Source of the DNA: Aquila chrysaetos chrysaetos
Taxonomy: Eukaryota > Chordata > Aves > Accipitriformes > Accipitridae
DNA length: 64,000 nucleotides
Direction: 5' to 3'
Assembly: GCF_900496995.4 (NCBI RefSeq)
Contig: NC_044012.1
Coordinates: 22,420,759-22,484,758 of the forward strand
Part shown: one piece after another, positions 12,606 through 23,800 of the stretch
Layout: each line of letters begins with the position of its first letter
Numbering within the stretch: position 1 is the first letter of the stretch
Notes under the pieces: model-generated
The model's input: only the letters and a program-made list of their open reading frames with translations
The model's database searches: none
What the model was told of the DNA's origin: nothing
Position numbers and translations under genes: made by a program

Positions 12606-13545
12606 CTTGGCTCGGCTCGGCTCGGGACATCGTGCCGCCTGGCTAGGCGCGGTTCAGCTCCGCTCGGCGCGGTTCAGCGCGGCTCGGGAGGGCGCGGGAG
12701 ATAATGCCACCTAGGTAGGCACGGCTCGGCTCGGCTCGGCTCGGCTCCGTGCAGCACGGCTCGGGACAGCATGCCGCCTACGGCACGGCTCGGCTCAGCT
12801 CAGGACGGTTCAGGGCATGATGCCGCCTAGGCAGGCACAGCTCAGCTTGGCACGGCTCGCTTCAGCTCGGCTGGCTTCAGCGTGGGTCAGGACATCATGC
12901 CACCTAGGAAGGCATGGCTCAACTTGGCTCAGCTCGGCTCAACACGGCTCGGGACATCATGCCACCTAGGAAGGCATGGCTAAACTCGGCACGGCATGCC
13001 TTAGTTCAGCAGCGTGGCTCAGCTCGACCCAGCGCAGCACGGCTTAGGACACCATGCCACCTAGTTGGGCACAGCTCGGCTCAGCACAGCTCAGCTCGGC
13101 ACAGCTCGGTTCAGCTCGGCTCGGTTCAGCACAGCTCAGAACATCATGCCACCTAGGTAAGCATGGCTCAGCTTGGCACAGCTCAGCTTGACACAGTACG
13201 GCTCGGCTCAGCTCAGCATGACTCAGGACATCATGACACCTAAGTAGGCACAGCTCAGCTCGACTCGGCTCAGTTCAGCAAGGCTCAACACGGCACAGCT
13301 TGGCTCAGCTCAGTTCAGCATAGCTTGACTTGGTTCAGCATAGCTTGGGATGTCATGCCACCTATGGCACAGCTCAACTCGGCTTGGTTCAGCACAGCTC
13401 AGGACATTGTGCTACCCAGGTAGGCACAGCTCAGCTCGGCTTGGTTCAACTCGGCTCAGCTCAGTTCAGCTCAGCTCGACACGGTATGTCTTGGCACAGC
13501 TCAGCTTGGCTTCGTTCGGCCTGGCACAGCTTGGCTCAGTGCCTA
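12606..13545. repeat. Higher-order pentamer repeat (GGCTC/AGCTC) with embedded CCTAGG palindromes
   Basis: About 940 bp built from GGCTC, AGCTC, GGCAC and GGTTC pentamers. Every 50-120 bp it is punctuated by a conserved block reading GACATCATGCCACCTAGG plus TAGGCA. I count about eleven such blocks, near 12,627, 12,700, 12,766, 12,815, 12,892, 12,953, 13,048, 13,140, 13,226, 13,349 and 13,402. The block core TGCCACCTAGGTAGGCA is a near-palindrome. Long plus-strand open frames inside the array are repeat artefacts. Confidence 0.85.
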
Positions 13546-16500
13546 CGCCGGGCAGAGCTTCCCAGCAGGAAGCGGCAGTGCATTCAGCCCCGCTCGGCAG
13601 GAGGGCAGGTCCCCTGCCCACTGCCAGAGCCAGAACCGGTGCCACCAGCACCCACGTCCCATGGGACAAGGGGAGCACAGGGCAGAGCCTCCCCCCAGGG
13701 CCACCCCTCCATTGGGGTCTCCCCTCAAAGGGTGGTGCCCCCAGGACCTGCTTGTCTGCTGGGGGAGCACCACACGGGTGCTGGGCCACGTGCCACCCGG
13801 GTCCCGGTGCCTTGGCCAGCCACGCTTGGGTTTCTCCTGGTGCCTGGAGCAGGCAGGTAAGGTGTGAATCCCTTCCTAGCTGCTCCCCACGATGTGGGGC
13901 TAACAACCCCTGGGTGATCCCAAACCATTTCTCAGCACCCCGCTCTTTGTTCGCCACCCGGAGCAGGCAGCACCCTGCCACCCAGCTACCCAGCGTTATT
14001 GTGGGACTGCAGCACATGAGCCATGCTGGAATGTCAGCTCCTGGCTTGCCCCGGCGGGTGCCGCGAGGCTCGAGGGAAGCCCTGCCGTGCACTGCCAGGC
14101 GCCAGGTCCATGCCACCTCCGGTGAGTGCTGGCAGGAGCTCCCTGCACCGCCCCGGCCAGGGGGGCAAAGTCCTCTCCTTTCCAGGTTTATTACACAGGG
14201 TAATTGCTGCCGCTGGGCTCGATTTATTAAGCACCTGCTTTAATATTTCACCGAGTCTCCGTACTTGGTGATCCTTCGTGCGTCCCTGCCATGGGCCTGA
14301 CCCTCGGTGCCCTCTGTGTGGAGGGCGAGAGGCTTTCACGTGCCAGCATTGACACCGGTCTCCGATCCTGGAGAGGCTGGACTCTGCCAGCCGGGCTGCT
14401 GTCAGTGCCGGCCACCCCTGCCAAACCCCACGAATCCTGGCATGGTGGTGGAAATGGGAGCAGATGCTTGTGTTATCCTTCTTGGAAACAACCCCTGTGG
14501 TACCGGCGGAAAAACACATTTCATCAGCGGCGACGGCAGCGCTGCAGAAGTGCAGTGTCGAACAGGCTGGGGTGGTTTTGCTGGGGTGTGGTGGTGGGAC
14601 CCAGCTGGGTTTGCAGCCCTGCTTTTCCAGGCAGGGGAATGCCAGGAATGCCGATGAGGTGGAGGAGGAGGAGGGATGTTCCCAACAGCATGGCCGCAGG
14701 CTCTCCTGCAGGAATCCAGTTGCTTGCAGCACTGGTCTACTGAACTTGGTGAAAACGATGGAGGTGGCCACAAGGCAGAGCCTCGGGGGACTTGTGCTCT
14801 GAAGAGGAGCCTGTTAAACATCTGCACTCATCACTTCACCAGGGCTTGAAAAATCCCGTTGGAGAAAGGTTGTTTTCCAAAGATGTGGTCTCCTGAGAGA
14901 GCATCCCCCACTGCACCGGCCGAGCCAGAGCTGCTGGGGCATGCAAGGAAGCGGGGTCAGGGATATGGTGCTTTACAGAGACAGCCAGAACGTAGATTCC
15001 ATACCAACGATGGTGTTTCACAAAGGGTAGATGTGGCCATTCCCAAATTGCAACGTGGATTCATGCGTCTCCTTGAGAGCCAGGTTGGGTGTCCATTCAT
15101 CCATCTCTTCCAGAGCTCCTCACGCATGGTCTCAGGATGCCCTTCTTGTGGGACACCTCAAGCCGTGGTGTTCTCTGTCAGCTGCAGTCAGGGCTTTCCA
15201 TGGATGTTGTCACCAAGAGGTCTGGTGGCATGGGGTTGGACCACCAGCACCCTTTGCCAGCCCTGGCCATTCCCCAGCTCTCCTCCAAATGGTCAGTGTG
15301 CGGTTAGGCTGGCCTTGGTGGCTATTCCCTTGAAGACAGTGCCTGGCCTTCTTCATCTTCCCATTGCTCAACACCCAAGGGTGCCTCCCAGACGTGCTGT
15401 GCTGTTAGGAAATGCTGGTGATAGCCCCATTACCTTTTGACCTACTTGAGCTCTTCCATAACTGTTCTGCTAATTACAGTTCACATTTTTCAGGGGAAGC
15501 GGGGCTGGTTCAGCTGCAGGCATCTCCCACACCCTTCCTGGGGCTGCTCATGCAGGTCCCCGGGGACACACACCATATTTTCCTAGTGCTCCCCTTGCCC
15601 TAGGCTGTTCCTCCAGCTTGGTGGAGCCTCCCATGACTAACAGGTTTTGAGATAATTGTTCCACTCCCTAATCTCATCTGCAAAAGATTCATGACATTGT
15701 TTTTGAAGTGCCATGAACCATTTCCAGGGGCTCTAAGCCCATGAGGGATGTGATTCATCCACGCTGCTCCCACAGGTACTTAATCTTCTCCAAAACAGCA
15801 AGTCCTTCTTCCACAGCTATTATCTCCTTAGGGAACACCACCCAGGCAAGCGCCTAACAGGACACTTTTGTCTGTTCAGCGCTGATGAAGACTTGTGCCA
15901 GCGCTTGCTGCCTTGCACAGGCCATGGGGTATAGTCCTTTCCCGGGAGCAGTTGTCTCAGGAGAGGGGACTGGGGCTGGGACCCCCTTGGATGTCACTTG
16001 TGGGCTGGGTACCTACCATGGACCATCATGCCCATGGGAAAGGGGGTACTGGAAGTGTCCCTTGCTAACTAAAGCAGATGGGGCTCCTCTTCCACACCAT
16101 GTCCTCAAAGAGCCCTTAGGATGGATGTGGGTCCATCCTTCTTTGCTGTGAAGATGTGGGACACTGGAGCCTATTGGCATCTGGGGCCAGAAACAGTTCA
16201 GGAGTGACAAAGGCCATTGCACTGCCTGGAATTAACTCTTATTTTGACCCAAAGTGTCTTGCAGAGGACAGTGATTAATTACTCCCAGCATCAAATATTT
16301 GTGTCCTACCACTGAACTTGCCCTGTTCTACGGGTTCTGGTTGCACTTCGCTGCTGGAGTGGGAGCTCTCTGTTATCGTGGCTTTCTTCTCTGGGGAGGG
16401 CAGATCCTCGGGTGGCTGTGATTCAGCTAAGCCAGGTTCAGCTCCAGGAAGCCTTACCTGCACCCAACACTTTAATGTCCCCATGATCCTTCTCCAAGCC

Positions 16501-19500
16501 CAGGGCATAGAAACCAGGTCTAGCAAAGAAAGCCCAGCCTGGAGGCACCTCCCATGGCATGGCCAACCTGAGCCACAGCTGCCCAAGGAGCCACCTTAAC
16601 TCTTCATGCTGGGATCTTCTCCCCCTTCTTCCCCCAGGACTTTCCATCCCTTGTTTCCAACTTACTTCGGGCCATGACTGAGGACTTTTTGGGGGGCTTT
16701 CCTTATGTTTTGCTGCTGTAAAACACAGGCAACTGTTTGTGCCCGTCATCCCATGCATCTGATGCCACATTGCTGGGGTCAGCCTGAGTCCCAGGCTTTG
16801 ATCCTCCATCTGCAGGGGGTTCCATGCACCTTGGCTGGATGGTGGGCACAGCCCAAACCTCTCCCTAGCTCCTGGCAGGACCTCTCTGGTCCTGGGGTGC
16901 TGTGGCTGGAGCAGCTCCTTCAGGGAGTACTGGGGCTGCTCCCCAGAACAGCATAGCTGGCAGCATGGAGCATCCAGCCAAGCACTGACCCTGGATCTGA
17001 CTCTTTGCAAATCCCCTCATCTTTGGAAAATTCCTGCCTCTGACTTGTTTTTTTCAGGTTGCGCGTGATCCCCAGGTATTTACAAAACAGGGCTCCGCTT
17101 CCAGCCGCATTTATGGCTTTGGGAGATGTTTCACCTCTGGGAAACCACTCCCCAGCCTGACCTCGAGCTTTTCCGCCCCAGTGAGGACCCCATGTCGCCA
17201 TGCCTGCTCACCCACGCAGCCTTGGCAGCCCCTTTGCCAGCCAGGCTTTCTGCACTGTGGTTCTCCAAACAAGAGCTGCTTTTGGGCTGCAGGGACCTTG
17301 CTTCTTCGGTGTGGCTGGGAAGCATTGGTGACACTCTGAAGAGCTCCCAGCTCCGCTAATGCCTAGTACTCTGCATCCCCCATCTCCTCGGGCACGTGTG
17401 GTACCCTTGCCAGGCTTGCTTTGCTAGCCCAGCATCACCCTCCCATGTCCCATCTCTCCTGTCCTCATCACAAGGCATCTGCCTCAATATTAGGGTGATG
17501 GGGACAGGGCGAATGTGGCTCCCCCTTGGCCACAAGGCAGATCCCAGGGGAATCTGGTTGGGCCACACTCCAGGTGATATCCTGCCGCCTCTGCCCTCAG
17601 GCGAGAGGGCAGTAGGTCATGGCAACCCCGTGACCTGGTTCCCATCCCACGCCTCCATCCCACCGGGGAAGGCAGTTGCAGAACAGAGTGTGTCACCAGC
17701 CCCAGGTTGCTCAAGTGAGTTGGGGCCAGGAGGTAGAGGAGGAGTCCTCCAGCTGAGACATTTGGAATGAGCAGGAGGAATTTGGAGGAGGCAGGTGATC
17801 ATGATGCTCCTGGAAGGTGGCCAGGACGCAGTGGCACTTGCAAGAAGTGCTCTGGATGGCTGTGAGCAAAAGTGAGGTTATACTGTCCCTGATGGGAATT
17901 GTGCTTCTCACGCAAAGTGGTGGGGCTTCATGGCAACCACAAGCCTAGGACCATGGGTGGTCCCCCCGCTCTGTAGGGGTGTGCCCATGTGGCACGATGC
18001 TGGAGCCAACCTCAGAGCGTGGCAGCAAAGAGGACCCCACACTGGGACAGTCCCATGGAAAGGGCTGGCAGGATGGGATGGAGGAGGCAGGGGACATCTT
18101 CCAGCATAGGTTCTGTAAGGGGTGGGAGCGAGTCTCCATCGTGAAACTTCTACAAAAGAGGGTAAATGTGACAGCAAGTGGAGCCGGGCTCGTCCCCGCT
18201 GTCCCCTGCTCAGCCTCCCCCCCTGCCCCCACCTGGAAGGGGGCCAGGGTGTGATGGGGGCCAGGGACGAGTGCTGGAGAGACAGCCGAGCGCAGGGGGA
18301 CGGGAGCTTGTCCCTGCCAGCAAGACAAATGGCTGGGACGAAGGACGTGGCTGTCATCTCACCGGGGACATGGAAGGGGCAGGACGTCTCGCCGGGGTGG
18401 GGGAGTGGGGTGCAGCCCCTCTGGGTGTCAGGGAGGGGAGAACAGCAAACTGAAGGCCAGCGGGTGAGCGTCCGAAGAGCGACGGGACATGAGGCGTTGT
18501 TTTGGGTGGCCTTGCCATGTGCGTGGCCGCCGTGCCCCCTCGTGGCAGCAGGACACAGCTGGTGGCCCCAGGCTGGCGTGGGCAGGAGCCACGCCGGGCA
18601 GGGATGGAGGCAGGGATGAAGGTGCTGGGTGCCGCGAGGTGCCCCGGCAGGGTCACCTCATCCCACCCGGAGCATCCTCCTGAGGGGGGTGCCGCACCTC
18701 TACCCCATCTCTGCTGATGCTGCCTGAGGCCACATGTGCCTGGGGTCCCCACCAAGCCTCAAGTGGCAGCCCATGACCTTGCCTCTGCTCAGAAAGGAGT
18801 CTCCGGCATCCTGCCACCCTCCTCTCCTTCCCGAGGAGGGGGCTGTGCCTGCCTGGTGCATTTTTGGCATAAACCACTTGCGCCGCGGCCAAGCCAAGCA
18901 CTTCAGGCGCCGCTCAAGGGCAGGCAGCGTGTGCCCGGGGCTGGGCCGGGAATCCTGGAAATATCACCAAGGCTGCAAAAAAACCCAGCTGGAAAAAAAT
19001 AAACAGGGGTTGGCAGAGGCCTTTGCTGAGGACACAGCCGCCCCGAGTGCTGCCAGACCACTTGGTGTGGGGGGCATTCCCCAGCACCCTGCCTCAGGTT
19101 CCTCCCGCAAGCCCTAGGGAGCAACAGTCCTGGGGTTGTCACATGTATAATGTCACTTTGGGTACCTGGGGCGGGTGCACGGGGTTGGGAAGATGCTTTC
19201 CTACCTCTTTCTCCTTCCTGCTGTGCATCTGAGTGGCTCAATGTCACCTGTCGTGACCTCCTCATCCTCTCTTTGGGGACCCAAGTCAAGCACCCAGAGG
19301 GGAGGAGAGCCAGACCATGTCTTGGGACACCTGCAGCTCTTAGCGTGGTATCTTGCTGTCCCCAGAGCCACCCAGGAACATCTCAGGCACGTCACAAGCT
19401 GGGGGGGGGGGCTGGTGCTGCCCGGCTCCTCTGAGGACACTGGGGTGTCCAACCTCACGGGAGAGGGACAACCCTGGGCAGAGGTTAGCCAGGAGGAAGA

Positions 19501-20440
19501 AGCTGCCCTGCCCAGTGGAGTTTTTCTTCATTCCTTGAAAGCTGCAGCGACCTGCTGTGCGGGATTCAGGGCTAGAGGCAGCACTGAGGCGGAGCTGCCA
19601 TGATGAATGATGTGACACCATTCCCAAATGCCTCTACCACGGGTGATGGTGCCCAAAGCAGTGCAGCTGGCAGAGGGGGATGCTCAGAAATGGTACCCAC
19701 CCACCATCTAGCACCCAAGGGGAGCATCACAGCCAGCATCCAGTGTGGGTTTTAATCTGTGCCTGGGATGGCATAAGCCAGGAGGTGGCATGTTCCTGTC
19801 TGGACATCTCCCAGGCCCCACAGCTGCCCTTGCTGCATTTACATCATGAGGCAGCCTGTCTTTGCCAAGCACAGGGAGATGTTTCCGAGGCTTGCAGCTT
19901 GGACAGGGCCAGGTTTGCAGGGGGCAACCTGGGTCCTGTGCCTTGGACCCACTCTGGGAAGGGAACAATCCTGCCTCGGCCCCAGGTCCAGGTCTGGCTA
20001 AAATCCCCCAGGAGAGGTTTGAGATGGGACATGTATTCTTAGTTTGACTGCATCATGGGCTTGCGCTCAAGCCACCGCTCCTGCCCTTGAGTGTGCAGCC
20101 TTGAGCCTGGCAGCAGTCCTCACTCATTCTGGCAGCGTCCCTCCAGATGTCCTGGTACAGAGGGGATCACGCTGTCCCTGGGAGGGATGACAGTGCCTGC
20201 AAGCCACAGGGCCAGCTGCTGCAGACTGAGTGCTTGCCCCAGGCAGCAGGGCTGGGATGCCAGCAACACCCAGGTCCTGCTCAGGACCAGGGCGACGGCT
20301 TCCCCAAGGATCCTGGGGGGAGCATCACCCCTTCCCTCCTACCCCCACCCTCAGTACTGCCGGCTCCAGCCCATGGCATCAAGAGCCTCCAGCATCCCAG
20401 CCCAGAAGCAAGGTGACCTGGGCGCAGGGACTAGGGACGC
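13546..20440. other. Intergenic region between HSD11B2 promoter and FHOD1 3' end
   Basis: No exon of a known gene is recognised in about 6.9 kb. A CTCF-like motif (18,532) and one doubtful minus-strand open segment (16,275-16,457) are the only items I single out. The rest is moderately GC-rich unique sequence without clear repeats. Confidence 0.6.
18532..18545 (-). promoter_or_regulatory. CTCF-like binding motif
   Basis: The minus strand reads CCACGAGGGGGCAC, matching the core CTCF consensus (CCASYAGRKGGCRS) at 13 of 14 positions. It lies between HSD11B2 and FHOD1, where an insulator would be plausible. Occupancy cannot be judged from sequence. Confidence 0.45.
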
Positions 20441-20796
20441 CAGCAGTGTGTCGGATCACTTTATTGCCACAGGTGCCACGGGCCAGACCCAGTTCCCAGA
20501 GGGGGTCTGGGTCCAGCCCCTTGACCCCTCTATAATACTGTTGAGAAGATGCATGCCGAGCCTCCATGCCCACACATGGGCGCTGAGCATCCTCCATCCC
20601 GGCCACCATGGAGCAGCTCCGGGGCATCGCTCCCATCCTGCTGCCTGCACCTCAGGGAGCTGGAGACCAGCAGGGAAAAGCAAGACGAGACCAAGGGTGC
20701 AGAGCGTGCCAGTCCTGGAGCAGCAGGGGCTACCACCACGTCCTGCCCTGGGGGCTGATGGAGATGAGGAGCAGCACAAGCCCCCCCTTGACCCCC
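20440..20796 (-). other. FHOD1: FHOD1 3' UTR (inferred)
   Basis: The segment runs from the TGA (20,797-20,799) to the expected cleavage site just beyond the AATAAA. It is short (about 355 nt) and has no further recognisable elements. Confidence 0.65.
20460..20465 (-). terminator. FHOD1: FHOD1 polyadenylation signal AATAAA
   Basis: A canonical AATAAA on the minus strand lies about 330 bp past the FHOD1 stop codon. It is the first such signal downstream of the gene, so cleavage is expected near 20,435-20,450. Confidence 0.75.
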
Positions 20797-20879
20797 TCAA
20801 ACCTCCATGCCGGGTGCCCGGCCCAGGCCCAGCGCCTGCACCAGGTCATCACTGAGCCCACTCTTCAGCGTCCGTCTCA
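20797..20879 (-). CDS. FHOD1: FHOD1 exon 24 (residues 1255-1281, C-terminus)
   Basis: [19 protein letters not shown] then MEV-stop, nearly identical to the human C-terminus. Acceptor CCCACAG; stop TGA at 20,797-20,799. Confidence 0.96.
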
Positions 20880-23800
20880 CTGTGGGAAGAGGAGAGCATG
20901 GCAGTGACAGCACGAGCAGCGCTGGCTGCCAGGGTCCCCACATGATAGGTGCCTGCCCAGACATGGTCCTGGCACGCTGGGGAGGGGAGGGGTGGCAATG
21001 GGGTGCAGTGGCATGGTCTGGTCTCAGGGTACCTTCTGCTGTGGCCTGGTGGGCTCAACATGGGAGGTCAGGGGCGGCCAGTGGGGAAGTCGCCAGGCAG
21101 GGCATGGGGACATGGACACAGAGATGGGACAAGGCATGGAGACAGAGCATGGGAACAGAAACGGGACAGGACACAGGGGTAGAGACAGAGATGGGACAGG
21201 GACATAAAGACAGGACAGAGCATCTGGACAGGGACACAGGAAAGAGTACAGAGACAGGGCCACAGAGGTGGGACAGGGTACAGGGACAGGGACACTGAGA
21301 TGGGACAGAGTACAGGGACAGGGCATGGGAACAGGGCCACAGAGGTGGGACAGAGACACAGAGATGGGGAAAAAGCATCTGGGCAGGGCCACAGAGATGG
21401 GACAGAGTACAGGGACAGGAGCAGGACTTACAGGACTTCCTATTGCCACGGGACCTCCTGCGCTCCTTGTTGGTGCAGGGCCGGGGGTTGGCATTGTGAG
21501 TCACCGATTTCACCAGCCGGTCCATGATTTCATCCGAAGCATCGTCTGGGGAGCTGGGAACGTCCTCCTGGGCTGGAGAGCCCTGGGCCGGGGTGGTGTG
21601 CCCTGTCCCTGCATGGGGACAACGGGGATGCTAGCATCAGCTGTGCTCAGCCAGCTGGGCATGCCTTGAGTGCCTCTGCCACCCCGCTCCTACCCCGGCT
21701 GGCCCGGCTGCGGCGGGCAGGGGCATCTGCGGGGGAGGTCAGCAGGCTTTTCATGCTCTCATGACCCGCTTCCATCTGTTCCTCAGGGCCGCTGGACACC
21801 ACGGCGGGTGGTGAAGCAGTCTCAGCGATGCCAGAGAACTTCTCGGTCTGCAGCAGAAGGAGAGACAGGCGTCGGGGACCTGGGGGGGCATCACTTGGTG
21901 GTGGCAGCTGGCTGAGTGTCCCCATACCTCGGTGATGAGCCGTCCCCGGGTCTTGTTGCGCTCACGGTGGGCAGCCCGTTTCTTCTGCTGCTGCAGGATG
22001 CGCTCCCGGCAGGTGCGGTACTCCAGGGCAAACTCCCGCAGCAGCTTGCAGATGGGCGTCACCTTCACATCCCGCGCGGTGCTTGCTGGGTACCCCAGGT
22101 ACAGCAGGAAGGAGTGAAACCTGCAGGGATGTCGGTCACAGCGGGTTCCTGCCGTGTCCCCGTGTCCCGTGTCAGGATCACAGGGTTCCTGCCATGTCCC
22201 CACGACCTCGAGCCACCGACCTATTGAGGATGCGCCTGTGTACCACCTTCAAGACGACAATGCGCTGGGTGCTGTCCTTGAGGAAGTCCGTCAGCTTGCT
22301 CTTCAGCACCGGCTTGGTCTCGTGCTTGGCAATCACCTTCAGGTTGTCCCAGGAGGCCCTGCACCTCCGCTCCAGCTGCACCAGGCTGTTGGCCAGCTCG
22401 TCAAAGTCAACCTGGAAGAACAAGACATCAGCCCTTGGCCGTGCTGGTGGAGCTGGGCAGCCATGGGACCTACACCTTTGTGTTGCCCAGGTGTCATCTG
22501 CCTTGCCTCACCTTGGCGGAGCGGGTGATGGAGGCAATCTCTGAGTAGAGGTCAGTGGTTTCTGGGAACTTCTCTACCACCATCTGGCAGAGATGGTGGA
22601 GCAGGGACTGCCGGTGCACCGTGTCCTTCACTTCTGAGACCTTCTCCAGGTAGCCCAGCTCAAAGCCTCTGCTCTGAAACCCCAATGGACTCAGCAGGGC
22701 CTCTCCATCCCTCCTCCAGCAGGCCTCCAGTCTGCAGACCCACTGGGCCCTCACCAGCACCACCCAGCCTCAGGCACTGTCCCAGGTTTCCCATGGTCCC
22801 TCTTGGGTACCCATGCACCATGGCTGGTCCTGTCATTGCAGCACTCAAGACAGGCCGCATCCCTCCACACCCTGCTCCTCACCTGGGAGCCGTTCAAGAA
22901 GTTGCCCATGGCCAGCAGTGTGGCCAGGATGCACTTGAAGGTGTGATTTCTGGCCAGCTGCTCCATGCCCACCTTCAGATCAAAGAGCGGTTCTGCAATC
23001 TCCTGGGTGAGGAGAGAGGTAGGTGAGACCCCTTGGCCACCCTCTCGCTTGGGAGCTTCAACATTCACCCCTGCCCATGAGGACAATCAACTCATGGTCA
23101 ACCCAAGCCCATGCTTGCCTTGGGGACCTGCAGCCTGTCCCCAGCCAGGACGGCACCTCCCGTAGTTGGACACGGCTGGTCCCCACCAGGAACACGCTTG
23201 GCTCAGTGCTCAGCACTGCTGGGGCTGGCAGCGGTGAGAGGGCTGAGGGCAGCTGGGGTACATGGCTCTGTACCTGCTCCAGGCTCTCGTAGTCCAGCTT
23301 GAAGGCCCAGAGCTGGAGCCTGGCCGTGAGGTCACTGATGGAAGAGAGGGCGAGCAGGAACTGCTCTGCAGAGCCCAAAGGCACATCGGGGTTGGCCAGC
23401 TGGGCCTCCTGGATCTTCTGCTTCTCCTCGTCAGTCGGGACCATGGTCAGGATTTTCTAGAGCAGACAAAGAGGGATGTGTCAGACTTCCAGACACGTCA
23501 CCATGGGACATGTCACCCCAGGGCTGGCAGCACAGGCATCATGGCATGGAGGCCTCCTGGCCAGAGGAAATGACCCGCATGAGGACTTCAGAGGGGCTGA
23601 GCTTCTCCTGTGCTCACCTCAATCCCTTCCTTATTGACCGCAAACTCATCAAAGTTGAGCACGGCTGTCTTGATGATGTGTACGGGTGGCAGCACCGTGA
23701 GGCCAATGTTGATGGCATTGCTCCTCTTGGGGTCCAGCACCACCACCACCTTCTTCCCATCAATGGCCTTCTGCAAAGAGGACAGGATGGATGTGGACAG

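Larger units (their letters stand above)
11880..12610. promoter_or_regulatory. HSD11B2: CpG island over HSD11B2 exon 1 and promoter
   Basis: Dense CG dinucleotides and repeated GGGCGG/CCGCCC motifs span the first exon, the 5' flank and the start of intron 1. Human HSD11B2 also has a CpG-island promoter. The island fades into the pentamer repeats above 12,610. Confidence 0.7.

Noticed and set aside
11744-12704. Open frames of 187-199 codons on the plus strand across the HSD11B2 island
   Set aside because: Antisense shadows of GC-rich exon 1 and promoter; Pro/Arg/Ala composition only.
12606-13545. True immunoglobulin switch region
   Set aside because: No Ig constant or variable exons nearby; the flanks are HSD11B2 and FHOD1, so the resemblance is compositional.
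12914-14243. Long plus-strand open frames over the pentamer array (up to 297 codons)
   Set aside because: Pentamer repeats lacking stop codons give open frames by composition. There are no recognisable domains or splice signals.
20807-21298. 163-codon plus-strand open frame with repeated TGQ/GTGT-like residues
   Set aside because: It is a translation of the GGGACA minisatellite antisense to FHOD1 intron 23 and exon 24; the repeat alone explains the open frame.
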